Shown in pieces: positions 17,235-26,453 of a DNA stretch of 43,524 nt. The notes under the pieces were generated by a model. The model searched no databases. It saw only the letters and a list, made by a program, of their open reading frames with translations, and had not been told where the DNA came from. The DNA comes from JAYODZ01 sp965662735 (GTDB lineage: Bacteria > Pseudomonadota > Alphaproteobacteria > RS24), in assembly GCA_965662735.1 (NCBI GenBank), contig CBFIIU010000017.1:1-43524 (forward strand). The letters run 5' to 3'. The position numbers and the translations under genes are program-made. Numbering within the stretch: the stretch's first letter is position 1; each line of letters begins with the position of its first letter.

Positions 17235-18275
17235 TTATTTTCGCGCCAAACTTTGCGTGAGCGCTGCCAGCTGGTCGAGCACCTTGGCCGCCGCCCCAGA
17301 TGACAAAGCCTGATCCGCCTGGTGAAGTCCTTCAGCTATATCTTGCGCATGATCAGCAACAACAAGGGCCGCGGCGCTGTTGAGCACCACAATATCGCGG
17401 TACGCCCCGTGCGCCCCCGCAAAGAGTTGACGCATGGCCTCAGCATTTTCCTCAGGGGTTCCGCCGGCCAGCTCGTCGGCGCGGGCGCGTGTCAGGCCAT
17501 AGTCCTGAGCGTCAAGTGTGAAGGTTTGAATGTGACCGTCTTTGAGCTCAGCGATCTGACTTTGACCGGTCGTCGTTAACTCGTCCATGCCATCACTGCC
17601 ATGGACAACCCAAGCTCGAATGCTGCCTAAATTTCTCAAGGTCTCGGCCAGCGGCACCACCCATTTTTCGTCAAACACACCCAAAAGCTGGCGCTTTGCG
17701 CGCGCTGGATTGGCGAGCGGGCCGAGCAAATTGAAAATCGTGCGCATTCCCATCTCTTGACGAACCGCGCCGACATGGCGCATGGCGGCGTGATGGTGCG
17801 GGGCAAACATAAATCCCATGCGGGTTGTGTCGAGACACTGACCAATTTGCTCGGGCGTGAGGTCAAGGGAAACCCCGAGCGCTTCCAGCACTTGGGATGA
17901 TCCTGACTTTGAACTGAGGGCGCGATTGCCATGTTTGGCAACGGGCACGCCACACGCGGCCACAACAAACGCGACGGCGGTTGAGATGTTATAACTTCCC
18001 GAGCCATCTCCGCCTGTGCCGCATGTGTCAATCACGTCGGCCGCTGTCGGAACAGCAACCAATTGATCGCGTAATACGCGTGCGCCTGCCGTGATGTCTG
18101 AAATCGTTTCTCCGCGCTGGCGTAGCCCCATTAAAAAAGCGCCGATCTGTCCTTGGCTTGCTTCGCCTGCCAAAATACAGCGGAAGGCCGCCTCGGCTTG
18201 CTCCTCACTTAAGGCTCCTCCTTCAGCAAGTTGAGCAAGAAGCGGTTTCATAATGTTGTTTGGATCATTACTCAT
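17235..18275 (-). CDS. trpD: Anthranilate phosphoribosyltransferase
   Basis: A 346-residue enzyme that transfers phosphoribosyl from PRPP to anthranilate. The PRPP-binding loop DTCGTGGDGSGSYNIS is clear, followed by KHGNRALSSKSGSSQVLEALG, the helix with the anthranilate contact HHHAAMRHV and the FNLLGPLANPA segment. ATG 18275 is in a reasonable context (AAAGAAG eight bases upstream); an ATG eight codons in is less likely. It is separated from trpG by 76 bp, the largest gap within the trp run, so extra regulation or a processing site there is possible but not visible. Confidence 0.96.
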   Translation of the reverse strand: MSNDPNNIMKPLLAQLAEGGALSEEQAEAAFRCILAGEASQGQIGAFLMGLRQRGETISDITAGARVLRDQLVAVPTAADVIDTCGTGGDGSGSYNISTAVAFVVAACGVPVAKHGNRALSSKSGSSQVLEALGVSLDLTPEQIGQCLDTTRMGFMFAPHHHAAMRHVGAVRQEMGMRTIFNLLGPLANPARAKRQLLGVFDEKWVVPLAETLRNLGSIRAWVVHGSDGMDELTTTGQSQIAELKDGHIQTFTLDAQDYGLTRARADELAGGTPEENAEAMRQLFAGAHGAYRDIVVLNSAAALVVADHAQDIAEGLHQADQALSSGAAAKVLDQLAALTQSLARK

Positions 18276-18351
18276 ATAAAACTTCTTTAAGGCCGTAAGG
18301 GTTAAGCGCGACTTTGATGATTGACGCCCTCAGTATAGCGTCGCGGGGGGA

Positions 18352-18978
18352 TTATTCAATTTTACCATCAAAAGGAAGGCCCAAGCCTAGAGGAGGGGAT
18401 TTGAAGGGCAGCCCCGCCATTTTTAAAAAATTCATAAGAACATAATGCCCTGCTTGCGAGGCAATGCTCTCAGGATGAAATTGAACGCCCATAATAGGTC
18501 GATCGCGATGTGCGACCGCCATGATGACGCCCTCATCTGTTTGCGCGGTGACTTCGAGCGTGTCTGGCAAAGAACTCGGCTCGATAACTAGAGAATGATA
18601 GCGGGTAACGGTTAGCGGTTGCGGCAGGCCTTCAAATAATCCCGTTTGCGTGTGCGTGATAGCGCTGCGTTTGCCATGCATAATTTCTTTGGCACGAATG
18701 ATCGTTGCGCCGAAGGCTTGGCCGATTGTTTGATGTCCCAAGCACACGCCCAATATTGGCAGATCCTTCGGAGCAGCCTGAACGAGATCCAGGCAAATAC
18801 CCGCTTCGTTTGGGGTGCACGGCCCCGGGGAGAGGATGATGGCGTCATGGCGTTGAGCGAGCACGGCGTCGACCGCCATCGCGTCATTGCGGATCACTTG
18901 GCAGCTTTGACCGAGGTCGCCTAAAAACTGAACCAGGTTAAAGGTGAAGCTGTCATAATTATCGATGACCGTAATCAT
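18352..18978 (-). CDS. trpG: Anthranilate synthase component II (glutamine amidotransferase)
   Basis: A 208-residue class I glutamine amidotransferase supplying ammonia to TrpE. The N-terminus MITVIDNYDSFTFNLVQ is typical. The nucleophile is Cys79 in LGVCLGHQTIGQAFG, and the His-Glu pair is in GVQFHPESI. Its ATG overlaps the trpE stop (ATGA), as expected for equimolar subunits of one complex. Similarity to PabA means it could also serve folate synthesis, but the trpE neighbour favours the tryptophan role. Confidence 0.95.
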   Translation of the reverse strand: MITVIDNYDSFTFNLVQFLGDLGQSCQVIRNDAMAVDAVLAQRHDAIILSPGPCTPNEAGICLDLVQAAPKDLPILGVCLGHQTIGQAFGATIIRAKEIMHGKRSAITHTQTGLFEGLPQPLTVTRYHSLVIEPSSLPDTLEVTAQTDEGVIMAVAHRDRPIMGVQFHPESIASQAGHYVLMNFLKMAGLPFKSPPLGLGLPFDGKIE

Positions 18979-20519
18979 GATACTTCCATGTCTGAGGTGC
19001 GCCCATCGCGGTTATGGCGAACACGTTCATAGGAAACGCGTAAGGCATCTTCGGCGGCGCGAACAACGGCCAAACATTTATTCACGCTCTCGGTGAATTC
19101 ATATTCAGGTGTCGAGTCGTAGACAATGCCACCACCGGCTTGCACATAAAGCTGTCCGTCTTTCACGACGCCCGTGCGCAGGGCAATGCAGGTGTCCATA
19201 TCGCCATTCGCCGAGAAATATCCGATGCAACCCGAGTAGATTTCGCGCTTATGGGGCTCTAATTCGTCGATGATTTCCATGGCTCGAATTTTCGGGGCCC
19301 CGGAAACAGTTCCGGCTGGAAAGCCAGCTTGCAAGGCATCAATGGTATCGCAATCTTCGCGCAGCCGCCCCGTTATGTTTGAGACGATATGGATCAGATG
19401 AGAGGTTTTTTGAATGGCAAAAGCCGTGTCGACCGCCACACTACCAATCTCGCTCACCCGTCCAACATCGTTGCGCCCCAAGTCGAGCAGCATCAAATGT
19501 TCAGCAATTTCTTTTGCGTCCGATAGCAGGTCAGCGGCGATGACCGCATCCTCGTCCACTGACGAGCCGCGCCGTCTTGTGCCAGCGATCGGGCGAATAT
19601 TGACCGTCCGATGTTTGACGCCAACCAATATTTCGGGACTGGAGCCAACCACGCTAAAGCCGTCAAAATTCAAGAAGAAGAGATAGGGCGATGGGTTAAT
19701 CCGGCGCAAGGATCGATAGAGGTCAAAGGCTGGAATTGGAAAATCAATGCTGAAGCGTTGGCTGACGACAACTTGAAAAATATCGCCGGCTTCAATGTAG
19801 TCGCGCGCCCGCTTCACCATGTTGTGAAACGCCTCCTCCGGCATATTTGATCGGGGCTCAACGGGATGCAAGGTGTCGACACTCGACATCGTTGGAATGG
19901 CGCCAAACAAAGAGGTTTCAGCTTCACGGAGGCGCTGCTCGGCCCGCGCATAGGCCTCTTGCGCATCGACGCCCGCTTTGGGTCGAACGGCTGTCACCAG
20001 CTTCAGCGTGTCGGTAATCGTATCAAAAACAGCGACCATTGTGGGGCGCATGAAAATACTATCGGGAACATTAATGGTGCGCGGGTTTTCATCCGGCAGC
20101 TTTTCCATGGCGCGCACCATGTCATAGGAAAGATAACCAAAAATTCCCGCAGACATGCTGGCCAGTGCTTCCGGCATATCGATCGCGGATTCTTCAAGCA
20201 AAGACCGCAAAGCATCTAAGGGAGTATCGTCAACCGCCTCAAACTTATCGGAGTGAGCGGGGTCTTGATTAATTTCTGCAACGAGGTCGCGCACCCGAAA
20301 AAGAAGATCCGGGGCCCATCCAATGATCGAATATCGGCCCTTAATGTCACCATCTGCAACCGACTCGAGCAGAAAACTATGGGGCGCCGTATCGGTGAGC
20401 TTTAGATAGGCGGCAACCGGCGTTTCCAGATCGGATATGGTGTCGAGCCAAACTAATTGCGCCTCGCCACGATTGTAGCGTCCCACGAATTCATCAGCGG
20501 CGGGAGAGGGGCTGGCCAT
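18975..20519 (-). CDS. trpE: Anthranilate synthase component I
   Basis: A 514-residue chorismate-utilising enzyme that makes anthranilate from chorismate and ammonia. The N-terminal LLESVADGDIKGRYSIIG holds the feedback tryptophan-binding LLES motif. The C-terminal catalytic domain has RINPSPYLFFLNF, GSSPEILV, IAGTRRRG and GTVSGAPKIRAMEI. I start at ATG 20519, one base after the ppiD stop; an upstream extension inside ppiD is open but overlaps that gene and is not family-like. No trp leader peptide or attenuator can fit ahead of it, so expression probably follows ppiD or an internal promoter. Confidence 0.96.
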   Translation of the reverse strand: MASPSPAADEFVGRYNRGEAQLVWLDTISDLETPVAAYLKLTDTAPHSFLLESVADGDIKGRYSIIGWAPDLLFRVRDLVAEINQDPAHSDKFEAVDDTPLDALRSLLEESAIDMPEALASMSAGIFGYLSYDMVRAMEKLPDENPRTINVPDSIFMRPTMVAVFDTITDTLKLVTAVRPKAGVDAQEAYARAEQRLREAETSLFGAIPTMSSVDTLHPVEPRSNMPEEAFHNMVKRARDYIEAGDIFQVVVSQRFSIDFPIPAFDLYRSLRRINPSPYLFFLNFDGFSVVGSSPEILVGVKHRTVNIRPIAGTRRRGSSVDEDAVIAADLLSDAKEIAEHLMLLDLGRNDVGRVSEIGSVAVDTAFAIQKTSHLIHIVSNITGRLREDCDTIDALQAGFPAGTVSGAPKIRAMEIIDELEPHKREIYSGCIGYFSANGDMDTCIALRTGVVKDGQLYVQAGGGIVYDSTPEYEFTESVNKCLAVVRAAEDALRVSYERVRHNRDGRTSDMEVS

Positions 20520-20520
20520 A

Positions 20521-22407
20521 TTAATTTGCCTGCAGGGCCCGTCGCAATGCCGCATTGTCGACTGAGGTGCCCATCGAGTCGCGCAAGGCCCCCACAAATT
20601 GATTGGTCATTTCCATGCGATAACGTTCGGTCTCGGTCGTGTAGATTTTAGACATCGCGGCATTATTCTTGGGGTCTGGCGAAATAATCTGCGTGACCTG
20701 CATCACAATGAGGCTTGGGCCAAAACCAACTGGCGCCCAGATGAACTGGCCTTGCTCCGCATTAAACAGCGCTTCGACGCCTTCCGCAGAGAAGGTCTCA
20801 CTGCGAAGCTGGCGCGAAATGGGTTCGGAGGTGAACGATTTCTGGTCGAGGCTTTCCTCGATCGATTGGAAGCTGTTTGACGTATTACCTTCGTCTACCA
20901 GATGCTGAGCCATCGACTCGAGGAGCGTCTTGCGCTCATTTTTTTGCCATTGCTCGATTGCTTGCTCACGTACATCGGCGAGGGGACGGCTTTGGCTCTC
21001 GGTTATGGTGTCGACACGGAGCCAATAAACCCCGCCCATTGCTGTTTCATGCATGGGGGGCTCGTCACCTGGCTGGGCTTCGAAAATCTGTCCGACCAAA
21101 CCATCAATATCTTTCAGCAATGCGGGCGTCGAGCCATCAGGCAGTGTTCCATTGCGGTCGATATCATTGAGGCTCAACAGCTCAAGGTCATATTTCTGAG
21201 CGATATCTTCAAGCATTTCGCCAGCGGCGATTTCGTCAATAATGCGTTCCGAGAAGACGATAATCTCGTCCGCCGCACGACGATTGCGAACATCATTGGA
21301 AAGTTGGTCGCGCACATCGGCCAGCGGCGTTGTGGTGCCTGGTTCAATTTTCCGAACACGCATAATCACCGATCCCAATGGACCCTCGATAACCTCGCTC
21401 ATTCCTCCCTTATCAAGGGCGAAGGCAGCATCGGCGAGGTCTGCCGAGATCATTTCATCACGGGTAACTAGTCCAAGATCCGTATTGTCGAGGCTTTGAT
21501 CGACCGCCGCCACAATCTCCGCGAAGGGCGTGCTCTCGGCGCGCAGGCGAAGGGCAATCTCGATGCTTCCATCATCTGTCAGCACGAGCTGATCGATTTC
21601 GCGCTTCTCGGGGGCCGTAAACTCGGCTTCCCGATAGGCGTATTCTTCTGCAATATCCTCATCCGTCACAATAATGGTTTCAGCGAAACGCTCCGCAGAA
21701 ATCATCAGGAGGGTCGACGAACGGCGCTCAGGGTCGGCAAAGCGAAGTTTCGCGCCATTATAAAAGTCGACTAATTCTTCCTCAGACGGCTCACCCACCT
21801 CATCAATTGAAGCCGGCGAAATGATTGTGTATCGAACGATCCGCTGTTCGAGAATGTAATTATACATGCGCGACAGCAGGGCTGCCGGCACATGTGACTT
21901 TTCGCTGGTCGCTTGTAGCAATTGTCCGCGCAAGGCAAAATTGCGCTGGTCCGAGGTAAAGAGCTTTTCCGTCAACCCATTCTGCCGCAGGACAAAACGG
22001 AACATAGCTTCATCAAATTGACCATTCGCTCCGCGAAAGGCTGGGTCGGCAATAATGGCTTGAGCAATTCGATCATCGCTCATGGCCAGCCCCATATCTT
22101 GCGTTGCATTGTTTAAGGCGGCCATTCCGATCATGGTGCCCAGCACCTGCTGATCAAGGCCGAGTGCACGGGCCTGCTCACGAGTGACTGGCTGCTCCAA
22201 TTCGCGGGACAAAGCTTGAATTTGTTGCGCATAGCGGAGGCTGAATTCCTGCGCTTCGATATTCACATTCCCCACACGCGCAATCACATTGTTGGACAAG
22301 GTGGTAAAACTGTCGGCAATGCCCCAGACGGCAAAGGCGACAACCAGGAGAAGAATAAGACCGATACCGAAAATACCGCTGACCGATGAGCGCAGTTTTT
22401 GAAGCAT
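20521..22407 (-). CDS. ppiD: PpiD-like membrane-anchored peptidyl-prolyl isomerase
   Basis: A 628-residue SurA/PpiD-type periplasmic folding factor. One N-terminal membrane anchor (FGIGLILLLVVAFAVWGIAD) is followed by a SurA-N-like chaperone region (about 40-240). A central parvulin domain follows, with its C-terminal part around DLGLVTRDEMISADLADAAF and GPLGSVIMRVRKIEPG. A second chaperone-like region with a weaker parvulin resemblance completes it. It helps newly exported proteins leave the Sec translocon. It is divergent from tpiA; its promoter should lie in 22408-22591. In alphaproteobacteria this gene next to tpiA-secG is common. Confidence 0.88.
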   Translation of the reverse strand: MLQKLRSSVSGIFGIGLILLLVVAFAVWGIADSFTTLSNNVIARVGNVNIEAQEFSLRYAQQIQALSRELEQPVTREQARALGLDQQVLGTMIGMAALNNATQDMGLAMSDDRIAQAIIADPAFRGANGQFDEAMFRFVLRQNGLTEKLFTSDQRNFALRGQLLQATSEKSHVPAALLSRMYNYILEQRIVRYTIISPASIDEVGEPSEEELVDFYNGAKLRFADPERRSSTLLMISAERFAETIIVTDEDIAEEYAYREAEFTAPEKREIDQLVLTDDGSIEIALRLRAESTPFAEIVAAVDQSLDNTDLGLVTRDEMISADLADAAFALDKGGMSEVIEGPLGSVIMRVRKIEPGTTTPLADVRDQLSNDVRNRRAADEIIVFSERIIDEIAAGEMLEDIAQKYDLELLSLNDIDRNGTLPDGSTPALLKDIDGLVGQIFEAQPGDEPPMHETAMGGVYWLRVDTITESQSRPLADVREQAIEQWQKNERKTLLESMAQHLVDEGNTSNSFQSIEESLDQKSFTSEPISRQLRSETFSAEGVEALFNAEQGQFIWAPVGFGPSLIVMQVTQIISPDPKNNAAMSKIYTTETERYRMEMTNQFVGALRDSMGTSVDNAALRRALQAN

Positions 22408-22591
22408 GAAACGTTGAACCTTAATCGTGGAGTGAAATCCTTAGGAGGCGAGGGGGCATCATAGAGCGGGCGGCTTCTTTCGGCAAGCGGCTGAGGGGTG
22501 TTGCGGGCGGTCAGGCACAAGTTTTTTGGCGGTGGGCTGACGATTGATCCGTTCTCCAAAACGTCTTAAACAGAAGGCTCAGGAGAGCAAT

Positions 22592-23401
22592 ATGGCCAAA
22601 GCGACACAAAAATCTGTTTTGACAAAAAAACCTCAAAAAATCGCGGCTCAACCCGCTGCGATCCGCCCTTTAATTGCCGGCAATTGGAAAATGAATGGTG
22701 TGAAGCGCGATCTGTCGCAAATCGCGCAAGTTGAACGACAGGTCAGCCGAATGCGGCTTGCCCCCGATGTTGCGATCTGCCCGCCCGCCACGTTAATTAT
22801 GACTGCGGCCGGGGCGGCATTGAAAAGCGTGAAACTTGGGGGGCAGGACTGTCATCCAAAGGGATCGGGGGCGCATACAGGCGACATCAGCGCCGCTATG
22901 TTAAAAAATGCAGGCGCGCGTTATGTGATCGTCGGTCATTCTGAGCGCCGGCAAGATCATGGGGAGAGTAATTCTCAAATTGCGGCCAAGGCTGCCATCG
23001 CAGTTGACACCGGTCTGACACCCATTATTTGCCTCGGAGAAACGCTGGCCGAACGCACTAAAAAGCAGACTCTGCGGGTGATTGGTCACCAATTGAAAAA
23101 TTCGATGCCCTCTGCGGCTCGGGCATCGCAAATTGTGATTGCCTATGAGCCGATTTGGGCCATTGGGTCGGGCTTAACCCCAACCCATGCCGAAATTGAG
23201 CAAGCGCACGGTCATTTGCGTAAAGGGCTGATCGAAATTTTAGGGAATTCAGGAAATGCCGTCCGCATCTTATATGGCGGTTCCGTTAAGCCTGATAATG
23301 CCCGCGAAATTTTGGCGCTAGCCAATGTCAATGGCGCTTTGGTGGGAGGCGCCAGCCTTAAAGCCGTGGATTTTATGAAGATCATCAAATCAGCGGTCTA
23401 G
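22592..23401 (+). CDS. tpiA: Triosephosphate isomerase
   Basis: A 269-residue TIM-barrel enzyme interconverting dihydroxyacetone phosphate and glyceraldehyde 3-phosphate. Active-site motifs are GNWKMNG (Lys33), VIVGHSERR (catalytic His) and AYEPIWAIGSG (catalytic Glu), with the phosphate-binding YGGSVKPDNA near the end. ATG 22592 has a strong AGGAGAG ribosome-binding site. An N-terminal stretch of about 24 Lys/Gln/Ala-rich residues precedes the usual start of the fold (RPLIAGNWKMNG), longer than in E. coli TpiA. Confidence 0.96.
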   Translation: MAKATQKSVLTKKPQKIAAQPAAIRPLIAGNWKMNGVKRDLSQIAQVERQVSRMRLAPDVAICPPATLIMTAAGAALKSVKLGGQDCHPKGSGAHTGDISAAMLKNAGARYVIVGHSERRQDHGESNSQIAAKAAIAVDTGLTPIICLGETLAERTKKQTLRVIGHQLKNSMPSAARASQIVIAYEPIWAIGSGLTPTHAEIEQAHGHLRKGLIEILGNSGNAVRILYGGSVKPDNAREILALANVNGALVGGASLKAVDFMKIIKSAV

Positions 23402-23472
23402 GTCTGGTGTTTGTCGAGGGAATGCGCTAAAACCGCGTCAAATTCAATGTAGGGAAAAGGCTGGTTTAGGCT

Positions 23473-23802
23473 ATGACAACGGTTCTGCTGGTAGTGCATA
23501 TGATCATCGCGGTGGCTATGATCGTTATGGTTCTCCTTCAACGCTCGGAAGGTGGAGCGCTCGGTATTGGCGGAAGTGGAGGCATGATGAGCGGGCGTTC
23601 GCTTGGAAATGCCTTAACGCGGACCACGGCCATCCTTGCGGCTATCTTTTTCGCAACCAGTATTGGCTTAACAGTGATCGGGACAGTTGATCGAAACGAA
23701 TCGATTCTCGATGGTGTGATTGAAACCGAGGGATCCGATGTGCCCCTCGCTCCAGCGCCTCTGCTGCCTGAACCTGATTTACCCATACCTCCAACCCAAT
23801 AA
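23473..23802 (+). CDS. secG: Protein translocase subunit SecG
   Basis: A 109-residue inner-membrane subunit of the SecYEG channel. Two hydrophobic segments (about residues 3-22 and 52-74) flank the conserved cytoplasmic loop LLQRSEGGALGIGGSGG. A Pro/Leu-rich tail ends the protein. It follows tpiA by 71 bp, the widespread tpiA-secG pairing. An AGG just upstream of ATG is close to the start, so the ribosome-binding site is weak. Confidence 0.93.
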   Translation: MTTVLLVVHMIIAVAMIVMVLLQRSEGGALGIGGSGGMMSGRSLGNALTRTTAILAAIFFATSIGLTVIGTVDRNESILDGVIETEGSDVPLAPAPLLPEPDLPIPPTQ

Positions 23803-23830
23803 TTTTATTAGAGTTTTGGGTGTTTCGTTG

Positions 23831-23851
23831 CACCGGATGAAAAATCTGGTG
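23831..23851 (+). promoter_or_regulatory. Hairpin in the secG-pyrG intergenic region
   Basis: Arms 23831-23838 and 23844-23851 pair over eight positions with one G-U wobble, around a GAAAA loop. There is no T tract, so it is not a classic terminator. It lies 64 bases before the pyrG start and could be a leader or RNA-stability element. Function is a guess. Confidence 0.35.
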
Positions 23852-23915
23852 AAATGTCGCTTGAGCGTGATTTAACTATCGCGCGAATCAGTAAGAGGAA
23901 CTATCCTGCACCCCC

Positions 23916-25544
23916 ATGGCGCGTTTTATTTTTATCACTGGCGGCGTGGTTTCCTCCCTCGGAAAAGGACTTTCCTCAGCTGCACTTGGCTCTTTGTTGC
24001 AGGCGCGCGGTTATTCCGTTCGTTTACGTAAGCTTGACCCCTATCTCAACGTCGATCCTGGGACGATGAGCCCCTATCAACATGGCGAAGTGTATGTCAC
24101 GGATGACGGGGCTGAGACTGACCTGGATTTAGGCCACTATGAGCGATTTACCGGGGTGCCCGCCTGTCGAGGCGACAACATCACGACGGGCCAAATTTAC
24201 CAGAGCATTATCATGCGTGAACGGCGCGGCGATTTTCTAGGCGGAACCGTGCAGGTTATTCCTCACGTAACCGACGCCATTAAAGCCTTCGTTTTGGCGA
24301 ATACGGATGATGTCGATTTTGTGCTATGCGAGATTGGTGGCACTGTGGGCGACATCGAAGCCTTGCCGTTTTTTGAAGCCATTCGCCAGCTTGGCAATGA
24401 GCTGCCGCGCAATCGATCGATTTATATCCATCTCACTTTGTTGCCTTATATCAGCACGGCAGGAGAGATGAAGACCAAACCGACGCAGCATTCTGTGAAA
24501 GAACTCCGATCGATCGGCGTTCAACCTGATATTTTGATATGTCGCTGTGATCGGCCCATTCCGGATGGGGAGAAGCGTAAGATTGCTCTTTTCTGTAACG
24601 TCAGGGACTCGGCTGTGATCGAGGCTCAAGATGTCGATACGATTTACGCCGTCCCTCAAACCTACCATGAAAATGGTTTAGATGATGAGGTGCTCGCCGC
24701 CTTTGGAATGCATGATGCGCCCGAGCCCGATTTGTCGATGTGGGACGAGGTGGTGGAGAGCGTGCGCGAGCCTGAAGGTGCTGTGACCATTGCTGTCGTC
24801 GGTAAATATACCGAGTTGAAAGACGCTTATAAGTCCCTCATCGAGTCGCTGAATCATGGCGGGATCGCCAATCGCGTGCGGGTGAACGTAGAGTGGATGG
24901 ATGCAGAAATATTCGAGCGCGAGGATGCAGCCATTTATCTTGAAAACGTGAATGGGATTTTGGTTCCAGGTGGTTTTGGCGAGAGAGGGGCGGAGGGCAA
25001 AATTGCTGCTGCACGCTTTGCACGCACCCGTAACGTTCCATATTTCGGTATTTGTTTTGGCATGCAAATGGCGGTCGTTGAGGCGGCGCGTCATCTCGCG
25101 CAGATCAAAGATGCGAGCTCAACCGAGTTTGGTATGCATGGCACACCGGTTGTCGGCATGATGAAAGAGTGGATGCAAGGCGATCAGCTTGAAAAGCGTA
25201 AACTTGGCGGCGATTTAGGCGGCACCATGCGGTTGGGAGCCTTTGAAGCTATTGTAGACAAAGGAAGTCGTGCCGAAGAAATTTATGGCACGCAAATCAT
25301 TTCAGAACGGCATCGCCATCGTTATGAAGTGAACATGAATTATCGCGATGTTCTGGAGAATGTTGGCTTGCGTTTTTCGGGTGTCTCGCCGGACGGATTA
25401 CTTCCTGAAATTGTCGAGATTACCGATCATCCTTGGTATATTGGTGTTCAGTTTCACCCGGAATTAAAGTCGCGCCCATTTGCGCCACATCCATTATTTT
25501 CATCCTTTATCGGAGCGGCCGTCACGCAAAGCCGTCTTGTTTGA
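23916..25544 (+). CDS. pyrG: CTP synthase
   Basis: A 542-residue enzyme that aminates UTP to CTP with glutamine and ATP. The N-terminal synthase domain starts with FIFITGGVVSSLGKG (P-loop) and RLRKLDPYLNVDPGTMSP. The C-terminal glutaminase domain has GGFGERGAEGK, the nucleophile Cys in FGICFGMQMAVVEAAR and the His/Glu pair in GVQFHPELKSRP. ATG 23916 is fixed by the family N-terminus. No normal ribosome-binding site precedes it: the nearest GAGGA is about 16 bases upstream and is followed by a run of five C. Confidence 0.97.
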   Translation: MARFIFITGGVVSSLGKGLSSAALGSLLQARGYSVRLRKLDPYLNVDPGTMSPYQHGEVYVTDDGAETDLDLGHYERFTGVPACRGDNITTGQIYQSIIMRERRGDFLGGTVQVIPHVTDAIKAFVLANTDDVDFVLCEIGGTVGDIEALPFFEAIRQLGNELPRNRSIYIHLTLLPYISTAGEMKTKPTQHSVKELRSIGVQPDILICRCDRPIPDGEKRKIALFCNVRDSAVIEAQDVDTIYAVPQTYHENGLDDEVLAAFGMHDAPEPDLSMWDEVVESVREPEGAVTIAVVGKYTELKDAYKSLIESLNHGGIANRVRVNVEWMDAEIFEREDAAIYLENVNGILVPGGFGERGAEGKIAAARFARTRNVPYFGICFGMQMAVVEAARHLAQIKDASSTEFGMHGTPVVGMMKEWMQGDQLEKRKLGGDLGGTMRLGAFEAIVDKGSRAEEIYGTQIISERHRHRYEVNMNYRDVLENVGLRFSGVSPDGLLPEIVEITDHPWYIGVQFHPELKSRPFAPHPLFSSFIGAAVTQSRLV

Positions 25545-25566
25545 GGATTTTGGTCGGGAGGGGCCT

Positions 25567-26412
25567 ATGAGCACTGTAAATTTGCCTAAATGGAATATCG
25601 CCGTCGGCAAGGGGTCACCGCTACTGTGTATTATGGGGCTCAATGTCTTAGAGAGCCAAGAACTCGCGATTGACGTGGGAACGCATCTTCAGGCCGTTTG
25701 CAACCGATTGGGTTTAGGCTTCGTCTTCAAGGCTAGTTTCGATAAAGCTAATCGTTCATCCATTAAGAGCTATCGAGGTCCTGGCTTAGAAAAAGGCCTC
25801 GCCATGCTGTCTGAGGTCAAACAGACCCTCAATGTGCCCATTGCAACAGATCTTCACGAACCGCATCAAGCGGAGGCCGTTGCGGCCGTCGCCGATTTTG
25901 TTCAAATACCGGCCTTTTTGGTTCGTCAGACCGATTTGATTGTCGCCGCGGCAAAGGCCACCGAAGCCGCAGGTGGGGTGTTGCACATTAAAAAAGCTCA
26001 GTTTCTAGCGCCTTGGGACTGCCGGAATATTATTGATAAAATTCGGGAAGTTGCGCCCCATTGCCCGATTATTTTATGCGATCGCGGTACCAGCTTTGGT
26101 TATAATAATCTGATCGTTGATATGCTGGGCATTCATGAAATGCAAAAACTGGGTGTGCCCGTGACCATGGATGCCACTCATGCCGTTCAATTGCCCGGGG
26201 CCGACCCCCGCACCCAAGGGGCGTCCACCGGCGGTCGTCGGGAAGGGGTTCCGATCTTGGCGCGTGCGGCCATTGCTTCGGGAGCTGATGGTGTGTTTTT
26301 AGAATTTCATCCGCGTCCAGATGAGGCGCTGTGCGATGCGCCAAGTTGTCTGCCGCTTGATCAAGCCGAGCCTTTATTAGCCCAACTGGCCGCCATCCGC
26401 GCCAGCCTGTAA
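25567..26412 (+). CDS. kdsA: 3-deoxy-8-phosphooctulonate (KDO-8-P) synthase
   Basis: A 281-residue enzyme condensing phosphoenolpyruvate with arabinose 5-phosphate to KDO-8-P for the LPS inner core. Motifs include GLNVLESQELA, FKASFDKANRSS, IATDLHEPHQA, CDRGTSFGYNNL and MDATHAVQLPG. The Asn in GLNVLES, where the metal-dependent class has Cys, suggests the metal-independent class. I start at ATG 25567 behind GGGAGG; the frame is open upstream into pyrG but that would not be family-like. Co-location with pyrG fits a shared need for CTP in CMP-KDO formation. Confidence 0.96.
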   Translation: MSTVNLPKWNIAVGKGSPLLCIMGLNVLESQELAIDVGTHLQAVCNRLGLGFVFKASFDKANRSSIKSYRGPGLEKGLAMLSEVKQTLNVPIATDLHEPHQAEAVAAVADFVQIPAFLVRQTDLIVAAAKATEAAGGVLHIKKAQFLAPWDCRNIIDKIREVAPHCPIILCDRGTSFGYNNLIVDMLGIHEMQKLGVPVTMDATHAVQLPGADPRTQGASTGGRREGVPILARAAIASGADGVFLEFHPRPDEALCDAPSCLPLDQAEPLLAQLAAIRASL

Positions 26413-26453
26413 AGGCCATTTAAGCGAATGAGCGTTTGCGAGGTGTTGATTTT

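Noticed and set aside
20902..21471. A 189-codon open frame on the plus strand inside ppiD
   Set aside because: It lies entirely antisense to a well-supported gene, has no family resemblance or ribosome-binding site, and its composition is that of a reverse-frame shadow.
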